Part shown: positions 1 through 11,061 of the stretch, one piece after another
Numbering within the stretch: the stretch's first letter is position 1
Layout: each line of letters starts with the position of its first letter
From: Paramarasmius palmivorus
Taxonomy: Eukaryota; Basidiomycota; Agaricomycetes; Agaricales; Marasmiaceae
DNA length: 64,000 nucleotides
Direction of reading: 5' to 3'
NCBI GenBank assembly: GCA_037176845.1
Contig: JAYKXP010000176.1
Span: forward strand, 23,789-87,788
Made by a program: the position numbers and the translations under genes
Notes under the pieces: model-generated
Databases searched by the model: none
Told to the model about the DNA's origin: nothing
The model's input: only the letters and a program-made list of their open reading frames with translations

Positions 1-788
1 CGTCATCGATTGTACCAACACGTCGTCCCTCTCACCCTCTCCATAGCTGCTGTTCCCCATCCTCTCGAGGTCTGTCATCTCCAGACTGCCTTTACCATTC
101 ATCTTCTCCTAAAACCCAGGTCTGGCATAGTTTCGTTGTCAACCTATACCCTATGGTTAACACTCCATTATGCGCTCGCTCTTCATTCATGAAGTGGAAT
201 GGTACGTCACCTCACGACTCTTCTCCACCGTTTATCTCACTGCGAATACCAGTTCCCTGCTCGTTTCGCTATCGATTTATACCCTCTGGTCTCGCATCCG
301 TTCTCGCCTCTCTCCCCGTGCCCAAACCAGAATGATGCATTCGATCCGTCGTGATGTACGCCCAACTCTCATTTCCCTCTCACACGTTGTTTATACGTTA
401 CAGGAGCTGCCCGTCGACTTCGCGAAGAAGAGGAGATTCAAAAGGAGAGGATACGCCACGGCCCGAGGCCTCGTTCCCTTTCATCGAACGGCGTACTTAC
501 GACACCCCATGATCGTCAATGTATGACTCCTCATCTGAGGTACGGCTTCTTCTCGCGCTTCTCGTATTCATTACTCATTGGATGTTACAGTATGTAGAAG
601 AAAGAAAGCAAGATTCACGAGCAGGGCAAGATACGTCACATCTGGCTTTCGAGATGGGAGGGGACTGACATGCCGTTGTTCACCGTACAATGATCACGAT
701 CTATGATAAACGATATATTGTCAGTTCCACGTAATGAGCGAATGCGTGATAGAAGAAAAACAAAATGATATATCGATCAGATCAGCAT
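1..788. other. Unassigned left edge
   Basis: No protein family is recognised. Open frames are short and overlap in several frames on the plus strand. A plausible last exon follows an acceptor-like cag near 403: it reads through a run rich in Arg, Glu and Lys (GAARRLREEEEIQKERIRHG) and stops near 539. This could be the 3' end of a gene starting left of the window, but there is no homology support. Confidence 0.2.
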
Positions 789-835
789 GGATTAAGAGGG
801 AATCGAACCCCCTGCGGGAGAATGTCACATAGAGC
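789..835 (-). pseudogene. tRNA-Gly relic (T-arm only)
   Basis: On the minus strand a GGGGG-TTCGATT-CCCTC T-arm followed by TTAATCC matches the 3' half of the intact tRNA-Gly at 56572-56661. The 5' half is not recognisable. Similar relics lie downstream of other copies of the orphan gene family. Confidence 0.5.
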
Positions 836-1306
836 TGGAGGTCTCAAGGGCGTTATTGTGATTATTCAGAGCTGGTTATTGACCCTCATCAAAAGATGAA
901 GCGCGAGGCTTGCATGATTCCTTCTCGGTGATTTTTATGCGCAGAGAGGCGTTATGGAAGATCGAGCCCCAGATGAGACTGGTTATTCTTATTTCTATCT
1001 CATGTCTAGATCGACAACGAAATTTGAATGTTTCTGGTCATTGTGATGCTCGAACTCTACTCGGAATTGGTGAGGGAATACGATGATGACTCGGATTTGC
1101 GTAAGGAAATGATCGAGACGAGGGTGCAGATGATACAGAACAGACATGAATTCCCTAAATATTTAGGAAACTCGATGAACGAGGAGTCTGCGAGACGCAT
1201 ATAGTACATGGTAACATTCGGAATAAATGAAACGGAAGAGGTCGAGCTTCGCAAGAGTAAGTAGGTGCATCGAAGGCAAGGAGGAACAAAATTGTGAGTA
1301 ACGAAG
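836..1306. repeat. Duplicated downstream flank of the orphan family
   Basis: Sequence from about 990 to 1250 recurs, diverged, at about 4120-4500 and 37540-37745. Shared blocks include gaggcgttat, a 'gatcgacaacgaaattt' type stretch, the 'gaacagacatgaattcc' stretch and 'catggtaacattcggaata'. Together with the tRNA-Gly relic this marks the 3' side of a duplication unit. It is probably 3' UTR and spacer; the long minus frame across it looks incidental. Confidence 0.5.
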
Positions 1307-3216
1307 CTAATCCTTCCAAGATCCAGGCATGTCCGGCGTATCATCGACGACCTCTTCAAGTCGATCTGGTCTCCTTGTACCGATGACTTCCAACTCTGGG
1401 TAACCCATGGTCTGTGCCCAATCCGAGGTTTTTGGGTCGAATCCACGTTCCTTTTGCCATAATTCGAGAGCCGTGTAGTCTTCTTTTTTCCATGAATGGT
1501 ATCTATGTCCACAGTATGCCGAGACAACCGGAAGATCCCACAAATGACACTCCTCTTCCGACACCTTACATTCTCCAGTCTCATCGAGGGACCAAAAATA
1601 TGCATTTTCAGGCCATGCCTGGAACTCCCCCATTTTCATGGGGGGTGATTCAATGAACAGGTATACGTGTGATGGGTTGGGGCGAACCTCCCTGGGTGCT
1701 TGACCATGCTCGAACGGTTTCCTACGGTATGTAAATCCATCGACGAACCGGGAACGGATCACAACCTGAAATCCTGGATCCCACGTAACTGTTCTTGCCC
1801 ATGAGCCTGTCAACCGCAGACATACAATAAGAGGAATCCGTACAGTATCTCTCTGTCTCTATATCTGTAACATTGAGTTCATTGAAAGTTTTGAGCGATT
1901 GTGACAACCATGTCGATGAAAAAGCGACCCTATAGTCGATTGTGCACCATAGAGCTTTGAATACTGATTTGAATCCAGGTACGCTAAGATTCAGCTCGAA
2001 GCTGCAAATGGATGAGCTAGGTAGGTGAAGCCCAATGGCAACGTACCGAATACGTCCGTCATCGGTTTTGACCATTCTTGACACCATTGACTGAGCTAGT
2101 CCTTCTAAATATTCGAATCCAAGGGAAAAATGCGGCAATTGCGACAACCTGGCGACTGCCTCCATTGTTGAACTACAGTAAACAGTGCCGACCTCAATAT
2201 GCGAGCATGACTGAACAAAGCTTGGGAATTGGGTGTCATGACACCGAGCTTCCACCACTGATAGCACGGGAGAATCCGCCCTTGACCCGATTCTTCGAAG
2301 AGCTTCGAAGATAATGTCGGGTTCCAGCATCTGTACGTGAGTTATCTTCTCCGGAACACCGTCACTCCATAACTTTCCGAGAAAAGTGAAGACCTGTCGA
2401 CCCTGGATACTGGAACCACGGGTTAGCTTGCCTTGCATATCAACCCATATCTCTCGTTCAACCCAGCCATCTTGGTGCTGAGGCCGCAAAGTTATGGTTT
2501 ATATAATGCAGCTCTCAATCCAAAAACTTACTTACCAGGAGTTTCTGAAAGGAGACTACTTTCCAGAATGGGTCTTTGCGATCATCACACTCCCAAGGCA
2601 CCAATTCTGGGCAAACCAGTCAGCATTGATCAACGAGAGAAAGAAAGGGCTATACCACCGTGGAATATCAGCATTGGGACCTCTGACCGATTAATTGCAA
2701 AAAGCTGGAACATGTCCGGAGATCTAGTGAGCTGATCAGGTTTCCACTATCTCCTAGACAAATCACAGCTATACATGCCTGTCATGTGAAAATTCCCGAA
2801 AATCCTTCTCCCAGAAGTGATGCGCGCCTTCGCCTTTGTATGAAAATGCAGTGAACTTGATTTTGCTACCCACAAGTTGCACGGTGTATACAGCTCTTCG
2901 AGCTTTGTGGCGAACGTAAATAGCCTGACTTGTCCAGTTCCAGTCATATTCAGCAATCATTTCAGAACGTATGTCTTTTATCATGATAACATTGCCGAGT
3001 ATCACTTCCTGAAACTGTATAAACATATATTTAGCCACAGATGAGTTAAACTACATAGTTACTCGCCTGGTCGTACATAGTGCGCTTTGCGACTGTGCTC
3101 TCGGTACTATGTCCAGTGATAACGTTCCCGTGGATCGTCCCATGGTTGTTGACCTGATGCCCACCCACGTTATTGCTAATGGTACCAGCGACAAATTCTT
3201 GGCACTCCTGAAGCAT
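1307..3216 (-). CDS. Agaricomycete orphan multicopy family, copy 1
   Basis: I recognise this as a member of a large Agaricomycete family without known function; the window holds two further full copies (34705-36772, 37779-39630) and fragments. Start: MLQECQEFVAGT, the same as in the other copies. The N-terminal 50 residues carry a Gly/Asn-rich stretch with GGHQVNNHGTIHGN, then RTMYDQ. Next comes a compact domain (KARRAVYTVQLVG, FWEKDF), then QLFAINRSEVPMLIFHGG, a long middle region (WVDMQGKLTRG, WLSQ) and a C-terminal block ending HVYLFIESPP...GFDPKTSDWAQTMGYPE. At least five introns are needed. The first appears to use a GC-AG donor (CAG|gcgagt), where copies 3 and 4 have GT. All exons I followed stay open, so the gene may be functional. 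No signal peptide or membrane segment is evident. Confidence 0.65.
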
Positions 3217-3895
3217 ATGTCGCCTTTAGGATTCACGTTGAGGGGAAGCGGTGATGAGTAACAACAAAGCAAAGCCTAAGACAGGGCTGACATATGTACT
3301 TTGAGCCCTACAGCATTTGACAGCAATGGACACGCGGCCGACAGAAGCCGATTGGACAGTTTAACCAGGTGTACAGGATTGATATGGGTGTTGAGTGCCA
3401 ATCAGCATGCACTATGCATGCACTGGGTCGGTTAGAGACACATGCGGCAAATGTGAGATTTGGATTCAGACTGGAAGAAACAGTGGGCATAGCACGGACT
3501 CTGTGAATTGTCGGAAGCCGTGGAGCGATCCCATCTTTCGGTGCAAACCAGTACTCGCTGCCTTGCGCTGTGATTAAATCAAAATTACTTAACAGCATTG
3601 TGAGCTTCAGATGACCAGTCTAGGATTACTTATTCGTGGGCACAGGGCTTGAGCGCTACTCAACATGTGGTGGTCGCACAGCAGAAGAAGCAAATACTGG
3701 GGCGCTTATTTCATGAGAAGGACAAGAATAGGAAATGAAGTTCCCACATATACTCTGAAGTCCAGGCTCGACTCTTCTGGATTCCCGGCGACCAGAATTC
3801 AAGATCCCATCGACGTTGGCAAAGACATAGGCGTCAAACATCATCATCGATGGTCGTAGTGTGGGGCAAAAAGAGAGCTGTTGCTATTGGCTATG
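3217..3895. promoter_or_regulatory. 5' flank shared by the orphan-family copies
   Basis: No gene is seen. The segment near 3300-3330 (ctacagcat..gacagcaat) recurs upstream of the other copies at about 37138-37160 and 39716-39740. A second block (cagcattgtgagcttcag..gacca, about 3592) recurs near 39937. So the copies were duplicated with their upstream regions. Confidence 0.4.
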
Positions 3896-3962
3896 GCATT
3901 ATGGGGAACTGAACCCCCGCGCGATACGAGTGCAGGTGTTTTTTCCACTGCACTGTTAATGC
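3896..3962 (-). pseudogene. tRNA-Gly relic
   Basis: The minus strand begins GCATTAA and ends with a good T-arm (GGGGG-TTCAGTT-CCCC) and ATAATGC, so acceptor-stem ends and T-arm are kept. The D-arm and anticodon arm are replaced by unrelated sequence. Not expected to be functional. Confidence 0.5.
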
Positions 3963-4560
3963 TATTCGGCGTTACGTGGAAAGGATGATTCATAGAGTTG
4001 TAGAGGTAGTTTGAAGTCTTAAGGGTGTCATGGTTCGGAGCTGACTTCTGATAGGCGTGAAAAGATTTGGGGCTAGAGGCTCGCTTGATTCAGTTGAGGC
4101 ACCTGTTAGTACATAGAGAGGTGTTATGGAAGCTTGAATCCCTGGGGGATAGCTGAATATCGGTCTTCAGCTTAGTACTGTTCCATTAATGCTACATTAC
4201 ATATCAATTTCTTGGTGCATCTACCACAAGAGAATCGATATCGAGCCGTGTCCAGATCGATGACGTAATTTTGGATGTTCCGTGCCGTTGAGATACTCAA
4301 ATTTTGCTCGAAATCGGTAAGGGAGTAAGTATAACGACGGATATATCTTAAATGGATGGTTAGGACAATGGAACAGAAGGATACGACATGATTGCTGTCC
4401 AAATATCCGCTGAGGAATTCGATTTCGATGAATGAGAAGTCTTGGAGATGCTTATATGTACAGTACATAGTAATATTCGGAATAGATAAACCGGCAGAGC
4501 TGAGAGCGTAAAAGTCACATTGAAGAAACAAGAATAGGACTATGCATGTATGCAGGAAAG
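3963..4560. repeat. Second copy of the orphan-family downstream flank
   Basis: Diverged copy of about 900-1250: gagaggtgttatgg, the gatcgatgacgtaattttgga block, ctcgaaatcggtaaggga and the gtacatagtaatattcgg block occur in the same order. No coding part of the family follows, so this is a partial duplication. A 139 aa minus frame (4172-4591) resembles only the frame over the equivalent flank of copy 1 and is not taken as a gene. Confidence 0.45.
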
Positions 4561-4654
4561 GAGGAAGAGTATACGACGAGAGCGAATTCACCGATACCAG
4601 GTCAACAAAGCGGAATTCACAGAGGCGAAACGTACTAAGACCGAAATCCCATCA

Positions 4655-4775
4655 TGGTATCATCGACCTCCATATCATCAACCTCCATATTGTCGACCTC
4701 CATATCATCGACCACCATGTTATGAACCTCCGTATCGTTAACCTTCTCAACCTCCATATCTTCAACCTCCATCGG
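4655..4775. repeat. Minisatellite, about 15 bp period
   Basis: Seven to eight imperfect head-to-tail units around cctccatatcatcgac. The unit is a multiple of three, so a frame stays open through it, but nothing else suggests a protein. Confidence 0.8.
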
Positions 4776-4789
4776 GAAAATAGACACAG

Positions 4790-5010
4790 GATTTACATAC
4801 GTTTACGTCCATTTAAATCAGCGAAATACATGTAAATTAGTGAAATACATTTAAATGAATTTCGATGATTTAAATGAAAAAAAATAGACCTCCCTTATTA
4901 GGTTTCATTTTGTTTCATTTAAATGGATTTAAATGGGCCAAAATCATTTTATTCATTTAAATGTATTTCAACGATTTACCTTCATGTACATACACTTACA
5001 TCCATTTCGC
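4790..5010. repeat. ATTTAAATG-rich AT repeat patch
   Basis: About ten copies of ATTTAAAT or close variants spaced 15-30 bp apart, interspersed with ttcaacgattt/ttcgatgattt. The TTTAAA core is self-complementary, so the patch can form several small hairpins. The similar catttac/catttaaa repeats at 34434-34690 are not the same sequence. Confidence 0.6.
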
Positions 5011-5249
5011 TCACGTAGCCAGTATACAGCTTACGAAAACCAAATATACGGCCAATTATAGGTACATTGATGTGATATGGACAATACATGTACACACAAA
5101 GCAGACAAACGAATCTAATACAACAGAGCAAGCGAGTATCCATACAGTTCCATTCCTAGGTCCATAGGCGAATAGCAATAACAATAAGCATCCTGCAAGC
5201 GTAAATGTAAGCCCAAGTTCGTATAGAATGTCATTATCATACTGTTCAT

Positions 5250-6692
5250 TCAATAATCTTCTCTAACGGTCATCGTTGCCTCAAACTCCATCCCCTGAGA
5301 TTCCCGCTGTGAATTCTTCTTCATACCCTTCTGCGCACCCTTCTGAGAACCCTTTTGAGAAGCATTACCGGAGACCTTCTTTGCTGGCTTGACTATTGCG
5401 GGCTTGGTGATGGGCTCCTTGCCAGTGGTAGGCTTGACGACTGCAGACTTGACCGCTGAGGACTTGACAGCTGCGAGCTTGATGGCGTTGGGCTTGACAG
5501 CAACGGACTTCTTGGGAGCAGCCTCTTCTTCGTCGTCGTCCTCCTCACTGTCCTCCTTCCCCGCATCCTCATCCTTCTCCTCCTCCTCCTCCTCCTCGCT
5601 ATCGTTGTCATCTTCGTCGTCAGTGTTGTCCTTCGCACTCCTCTTCGACTTCTCCTTCTCTGCAGCCTCAAGTTGAGCCTCCAGCTCCTTAGCCTTCTTC
5701 TCGTCTGCTCGCTTTTTTGCCTTTTCAGCACGGTTCTTCTTCAACCGATCAATGGCGCTATCCTTGGAGGGCTTTTCGAGCTGTTGCTTGTTTGTCACCA
5801 GTCCAGCAGGGTTGCCAAAGACGTTACTGTATACGAAATGAAGTAGGTGTAATAGAATGTTGAATGACTTACTCGTTCCAGAAACTGAAGATCCTGGTTC
5901 TCAAATCGTCGTCTTCCTTCAACTCTTTGATGTCTTTGTCCTTGTTGATGGTAAGAACATCCACGATGTTGTAATACATCGATCGCAAATCAAGACCGCC
6001 ATCTCGGTCTTCCCATCCAACCACAGTGCTGATAGCGAGGTAAGTCTAGGAAGTGGTCAGTACGTGAACCCTCAAATGAAAACCACGTACCAGTATTTGG
6101 TAGTACGCAATCATTGGAGCATTGAACTTGACAAGCTTGAGTTTCTGCGCGATACAATTCTTGCGCGGCTTGGCAGGCGTAACTAAAACCGACTTGGCTC
6201 CAGTTAGAGAACATTTGGCAATCTGAAACCAATAAGTAGCGTAAACCATTAGCATACATCAAGTGATATGACTTACGCGCATCGGGAGATAGCCTTCGAA
6301 CAAGCCCGTCTCTGCATCTTCGTTAGGATCGTCTACGGTCTTGCGTTTCTCTCGGCAATACATATAGCATAGAAAATCATCAGATTGAATCTGTATCTTC
6401 TTTTTTTGCATGCGTGTCACAGCCCTGGAAAGCATCAGCATGTGAAAGATGATCAGTAAACCACGTACGCTTGAGCTTCTTTTACACTCTCCAGAAACAT
6501 GTCTGGAAAGTATTCCACTGGAGCAATCAACTTGGTGATATCGAAGCTGTTGAGGCCACGATTCTCCTTTGATGAGGACACGAGCTGCGTCACTAAACGA
6601 TCCTGGAATGGATTTTCGAGAAGCCAGCCGGCTACTTGCTCGCTGCATCGGTGAACGTCCATCGATCTTGCGCATACAAGTTCTTCGTCCAT
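5250..6692 (-). CDS. Orphan Agaricomycete protein with acidic/lysine-rich tail
   Basis: A five- or six-exon gene of about 480 residues, with reading frame kept across introns near 6470, 6280, 6090 and 5870. The N-terminal part (MDEELVCARSMDV, DITKLIAPVEYFPDMF, KEAQA) continues into DDFLCYMYCREKRKTVDD, GLFEGYLPMRIAKCSLTG and a C-terminal FSFWNDNVFGNPAG. These blocks match a family I recall from many mushroom genomes with no assigned function. The last 180 residues are low complexity: a Lys/Glu coiled region, a run of Glu/Asp, and Val-Lys-Pro repeats ending in a Gln/Lys/Gly-rich stretch, suggesting a nuclear, nucleic-acid- or chromatin-associated protein (inference). It lies immediately downstream of the KDZ transposase on the same strand and may belong to that mobile unit. 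Confidence 0.6.
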
Positions 6693-7093
6693 CTGCAGCC
6701 ATGGAGTCTCCAGTGATGTATCAAGCTACATTAACTAACTATGATCAGGGATGCATCAGCTATGGCAAGTAACGTGTCCACATAAGGAAATTTAGAGCAG
6801 TGCCACCAGAGTAATAGTCCTTTCACCACACTAAAAAGGCCCTGCGCTGAATTGAACCTTAGCTACACTGGAACACTTCACTGGCCACAATAACTACTAA
6901 GCCATTCAGTCTGTGATAACCTATGAAGTGTACATTAAGATATCACCTCATATTTGAAGCGTCTGGGAAATAAATACATGGCTATTACCAAGTATAGTAA
7001 CCAGAAAAAAAATAAAAATACAAAAAAAAACCGCAAAATCAAGCCTCACAGAAATATACAAAAAAGGAAAGAGAATACCTTTGAACACGTCCA
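6693..7093. other. Intergenic, no gene seen
   Basis: AT-rich spacer between the KDZ transposase stop and the start of the orphan gene, with A-runs near 7004-7030. If the KDZ element ends before the orphan gene, one terminus should be here, but I could not identify a terminal inverted repeat by eye. Confidence 0.4.
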
Positions 7094-10000
7094 CTACACA
7101 AATAAACCTTCTTCCCCAAAGTCTTCATCCTCCTCTATATCACTCCACAATGTATCCCCATCACCATCCTCGCCTTCTATGTCATCGGCAGAGTCCTCGC
7201 TCTCGTGTTCGTCACTCTCTACTGCGTCTGTACCCCCAATAACTCGCTGAAACATGGAACTAAATCTTGCCTTCAACCCCCACTGCATTTGTGCCTGCGC
7301 CACGGCATACGCTCTTTTGCCTTCTGGGGTAGCGGAGCTAGGCATGGGCTGCAAATCTGCACACCTCTCCCACTCCTGAGCACGCCATTCCAAATATGCC
7401 AATGTTCGCCTCATCTCCTCCTTCACCAGTAAGATTTCCTCTTTGGCACGCAACAGACGCGATCGACTCTTGCACCATTCCGAGCGAAGAATGTCGTTGT
7501 TGTTCTCGTCGGCACCATCCTCCAGGTCTAATCTTCCACCAGCCCACCATATCCAGGAATGTGACTTTCTGGTCTCTCCGGTGCCATGCACAGTTCTATG
7601 ATCTGCAGCTGTACGATCAGGGTGAATCAGATCTGAGGGAAAGAAAAAGGATGGTTTGGAGGGATTGGAGTTGGAGGAAAGCGAGTGACTCTGGGAATGC
7701 ACCGTAGGAACACCGTCACCCCAGCGTTTCAATTTGCTGCCCAACAGCCTAGTAAACTCCGCTTCTTCTTCTTCAGTATCTTCTTCCTCGTTCCCCTTTC
7801 GCCCTGGCCCAATCCTAACCAACGCTGGATCTCTCATGGCTCGCAAGTCTTCGTCCTTTAGAGGCTGTAAAGTCTTCTCCCATTCCCCATCACCCCAGAG
7901 CTTTAGAAGGGCAAAACGACAAGCACGATAACGGTTGGCATAGAAATGAACCCTATTGACCACCCTATTGATAACCTCTCTAGCCTTTCCCGACTCGCGT
8001 TGACCTCGGACGTTAGTGTTCTTGAATAACGTCATCCGGCTCTTGATTCTGAGAGTGTGCCTAATGCCATGGAGTGCATCATGGCACCGAGCCACTTCCA
8101 ACCTAGCCTCCACTGCTGCAATATTGGGATGGCACACGCGATGTCTATCTTCGGCGGGAATGTCTGAAGGTAGCCATATCTTGATATCGGCGGGGTCGAC
8201 GTCAGAGGAGTCCTCGCGCTGGTCGATGTCTTCGAGATATTGGACAAGACCGGGCATGTAGATAGGCATGAGCTGTTCGTATGTGTTGAAAAGCTTTCCC
8301 AAAGAGACACGCAGTTCCTCGACCTTCTTCTTTTGCCTTGTAGTGGGATCGTTCTTCAGCTCTTTTAGCCGTTGCAGCAGGTCGTCTCTATTCCGTATTT
8401 CGAATAAGCACGGGCGTCTTGAGCTGGTACCAAGAACTCACTGTACGTTACGCATCTCTAAACCCATGACTATGAAGCCGGCACTTGACACAGCATGGTA
8501 ATGCGTGCCCCCTTTTGCCAGCCTATTTTCCTCTTCCAGCTCCAGCTCCTGCAGGGCTTTCTCTTCACTCATAACTGTTGGATAGATTTCAGAAACCATG
8601 CAATAGGAATCAAGACAAGGGACTCACACTCCTCCCTGATCCTATAGGGGTTGGGTATGTCTTTCTTAGGATGAGGTGCGTTTTCCCATCGTAAACACAT
8701 CTCTGACCACTCCTCGACTAGAGTATCTGGGAGGTTTGAGGTCAACCCTTCGTGCTCTGAGCTGAATCGCTGATGGTCTTTTGTGGCCTCTCGATAGCGT
8801 TTACAAAGGGATGCACCTGTATATATGATCACAAGGCGTGTTTCAGCGACGAACATAAAACTTACCCATGCCCACGTATTTGTCCCAATTCCAGCCTCCC
8901 ACCTTGGAATCCACGTAATCCTCCCTAGAACCAGGGCCCATGGTCTTCGTGGCATTCCCCAGATTGTTGTGTTCGCCCCACAAACGCTCCAGGGATTCTC
9001 CGTCCGTTTGACCAGCTCCAGGTATGAAGTTCAGGGAATACTGCTCATGGTCCTCCTGTCGGTGACCAGGCTCATGTAATTTCCCTATTCCAGGCGTGGT
9101 ATGCATATCGAAATGCAGGATTTTCGGCCAATGATCTTTCATCCTATCAAAGAGGTGCAAGAACCATTGACAGGCTATGTCGTAGATAACCAACAGCTCC
9201 AGAAGGAGTAAGAAATCGCGGAGCGCTTTGCCAAACACCCAATCCATACATCTATACCTATTCTGTGACGTTAGGGCTGGGCAAACCTTGGTGAATGGGA
9301 GCAAATGCTTACCTCTCCCCTTTGTGCAAGTTACACAGCCTCACGAACATATCACTACGGCCACATGCAACCCCTCCAACCCCCGTGTAGCGCAGACCCT
9401 TGGAAAACTTGGTATTTTGCTTTGCCAGCGCGGCGAGCGAAACGCAGTTACTAATCTATCCCAGAGATCACACAACCCGTTAGGACCGCCTCATAAAACT
9501 GCCTTGATAAAGGAAATGAACATACCTCGTCTTCCGCATCACCCTGGAGGCAGAACTCCTCATAAGGCGCCCGCTTGACAAAATACCCCATGCCTTCATT
9601 TAAAGGCGGGTCTCGAGAATGAGAGGAAACGAGCTGTTCCTTCAGCCGGAAATTGGCATCCAAACACAGGCATAATCTATATAGGAACCTGAAGATATCA
9701 TCAGCCGATTAAGGTACGGTGTGATGAGGAGACGCGCCTCACCTTTTAGGATCTAATTCCCAACCAGGTGGCAGGTTTTTCCCCGGATGAGGACATGATG
9801 GACACTGCAACACCAACCGGCCTTCTCCAGCCTCTTTCTCTGGAATTCCGGATGAATCATGTCCCAAACCACTCCAGATGAGCATCTTCAAGTGCCTCCA
9901 TTGCCTGATCATACGCAAAAGCGGACGATAACGCGATTTCGGAATGTTCAACCGCGCGTTGTCCGTCTGCTTCTCAAGCCCTCGATAAAAGTCGTAAGTC

Positions 10001-10996
10001 GAACCGTTCGTGGTAAAAGAGTTGATATGGAGAGATTCCAGGAATGAGAAGGTGGCCACGGTTGTAATTCGGCCGTTCGTGCATGTAGCGGGGTAAAGCC
10101 CACATCGAAGAAGCTGAATGTACTGTTCCGAACCTCGCTGTGGGCAACCACAGAAGACGAGGTTGACCCTATGGATACCGTTCGTGTGAAGAACCAACAG
10201 CTTGGAATGGCCAGGCTTTCCCTGAGGACAGGTGTTGCTGGAATGATTTAATTGAATCTTGTGCCCCAGCTCTTTGAGGGATGTCTTCTGAAAATGGTCC
10301 CCATTCCACTGCTAAAATCAACACAATATCAGCGCGTAAAACACTTCTCTTGCAAAACAACACACACCTGAATGACGTGAAAGGGGTTGCGCTGGTGTCT
10401 TTTCAAGCAGCACCTTTTACAGACCAGATCCCAGCCAAAGCAGTCCTCGCACCGATACCTAGCTACTCGATCGTCTCGCTTCTCTCCGCTAGGATCGAAG
10501 CCTCGACAGTCCGCGCAACCTTCCGCGTGCAGGGAGTCTCCGCGTCCCTTTGAGCGTAGAAGCTCCGACAGGAAAACTTCTCGGAAACACGTCTTCCAGT
10601 ACTTGTTAGGCCTTTTCTGGGGATAAGTAAGCTTTTCAGCCATGGAAAAAGGAAAAAGGTACCACACACCGCTCGCCAACTCTTGTTCTTTCTCTTTTTT
10701 CCAACCGTCGGTCCCTTTGCGAGCTCCTCAGCCAAAGGAATATCCTCCCACACCCCGGAGTATTCATCCTCGTTTGCCAAATGGCTCACTTGATTCGAGT
10801 TGGCTTGTTCAGGCCATTGAGTCCACTGAGTCGCCTGGTTCCATTGAGACCTTCCCTTGGCCGGGGATGAATGTACGACGCGAACCGATCCCGCCTTCGT
10901 CAAAGTCTCCTCCCTACTACGGACAATTTCGTGATCAAAGCCGACTTCCAAGCGCTGATGCGAAGTGTTCTTCTTGATTCTCTTGCGGTTCTTCAT
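7094..10996 (-). CDS. KDZ-family transposase with CxC2 cysteine cluster
   Basis: Cut-and-paste DNA transposase of the Kyakuja-Dileera-Zisupton class, about 1150 residues in nine or more exons, all in frame with GT-AG junctions. Basic N-terminus (MKNRKRIKKNTSHQ), then a zinc-chelating cluster CADC...RCEDCFGWDLVCKRCCLKRHQRNPFH (about residues 145-180) of the CxC2 type, followed by WNGDHFQKTSLKELG and VLHTNGIHRVNLVFCGC. The RNase H-like core shows YDFYRGLEKQTDN, RQWRHLKML, CPSCPHPGKNLP, LDANFRLK, a conserved Cys block before FSKGLRYTGVGG, then YDIACQW and TDGESLERLWGEHN, which hold conserved acidic residues of the family. The C-terminal third is helical with WIWW and EWCKSRSRLLRAKEE, ending in an acidic tail. 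No stop or frameshift was found, so it is probably active or recently active. The TET/JBP gene lies 65 bp upstream on the same strand. Confidence 0.92.
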
Positions 10997-11061
10997 TGTA
11001 CGCGACCAAAGAAAAAAGTGATTAGGTAATATAACTTGGAAACTAAAACGAGATCGACAAG

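Noticed and set aside
1057..1605. 182 aa minus frame resembling the 139 aa frame at 4172-4591
   Set aside because: The similarity reflects duplicated 3' flank, and the frame overlaps the better-supported coding frame of the orphan family from 1307.
4640..4780. CRISPR-like regular repeat
   Set aside because: A 15 bp head-to-tail minisatellite without spacers in a eukaryotic genome.
5389..5731. Long open frames on both strands (Ser-rich plus, Arg-rich minus)
   Set aside because: They are shadows of the acidic, low-complexity 3' exon of the orphan gene 5250-6692.
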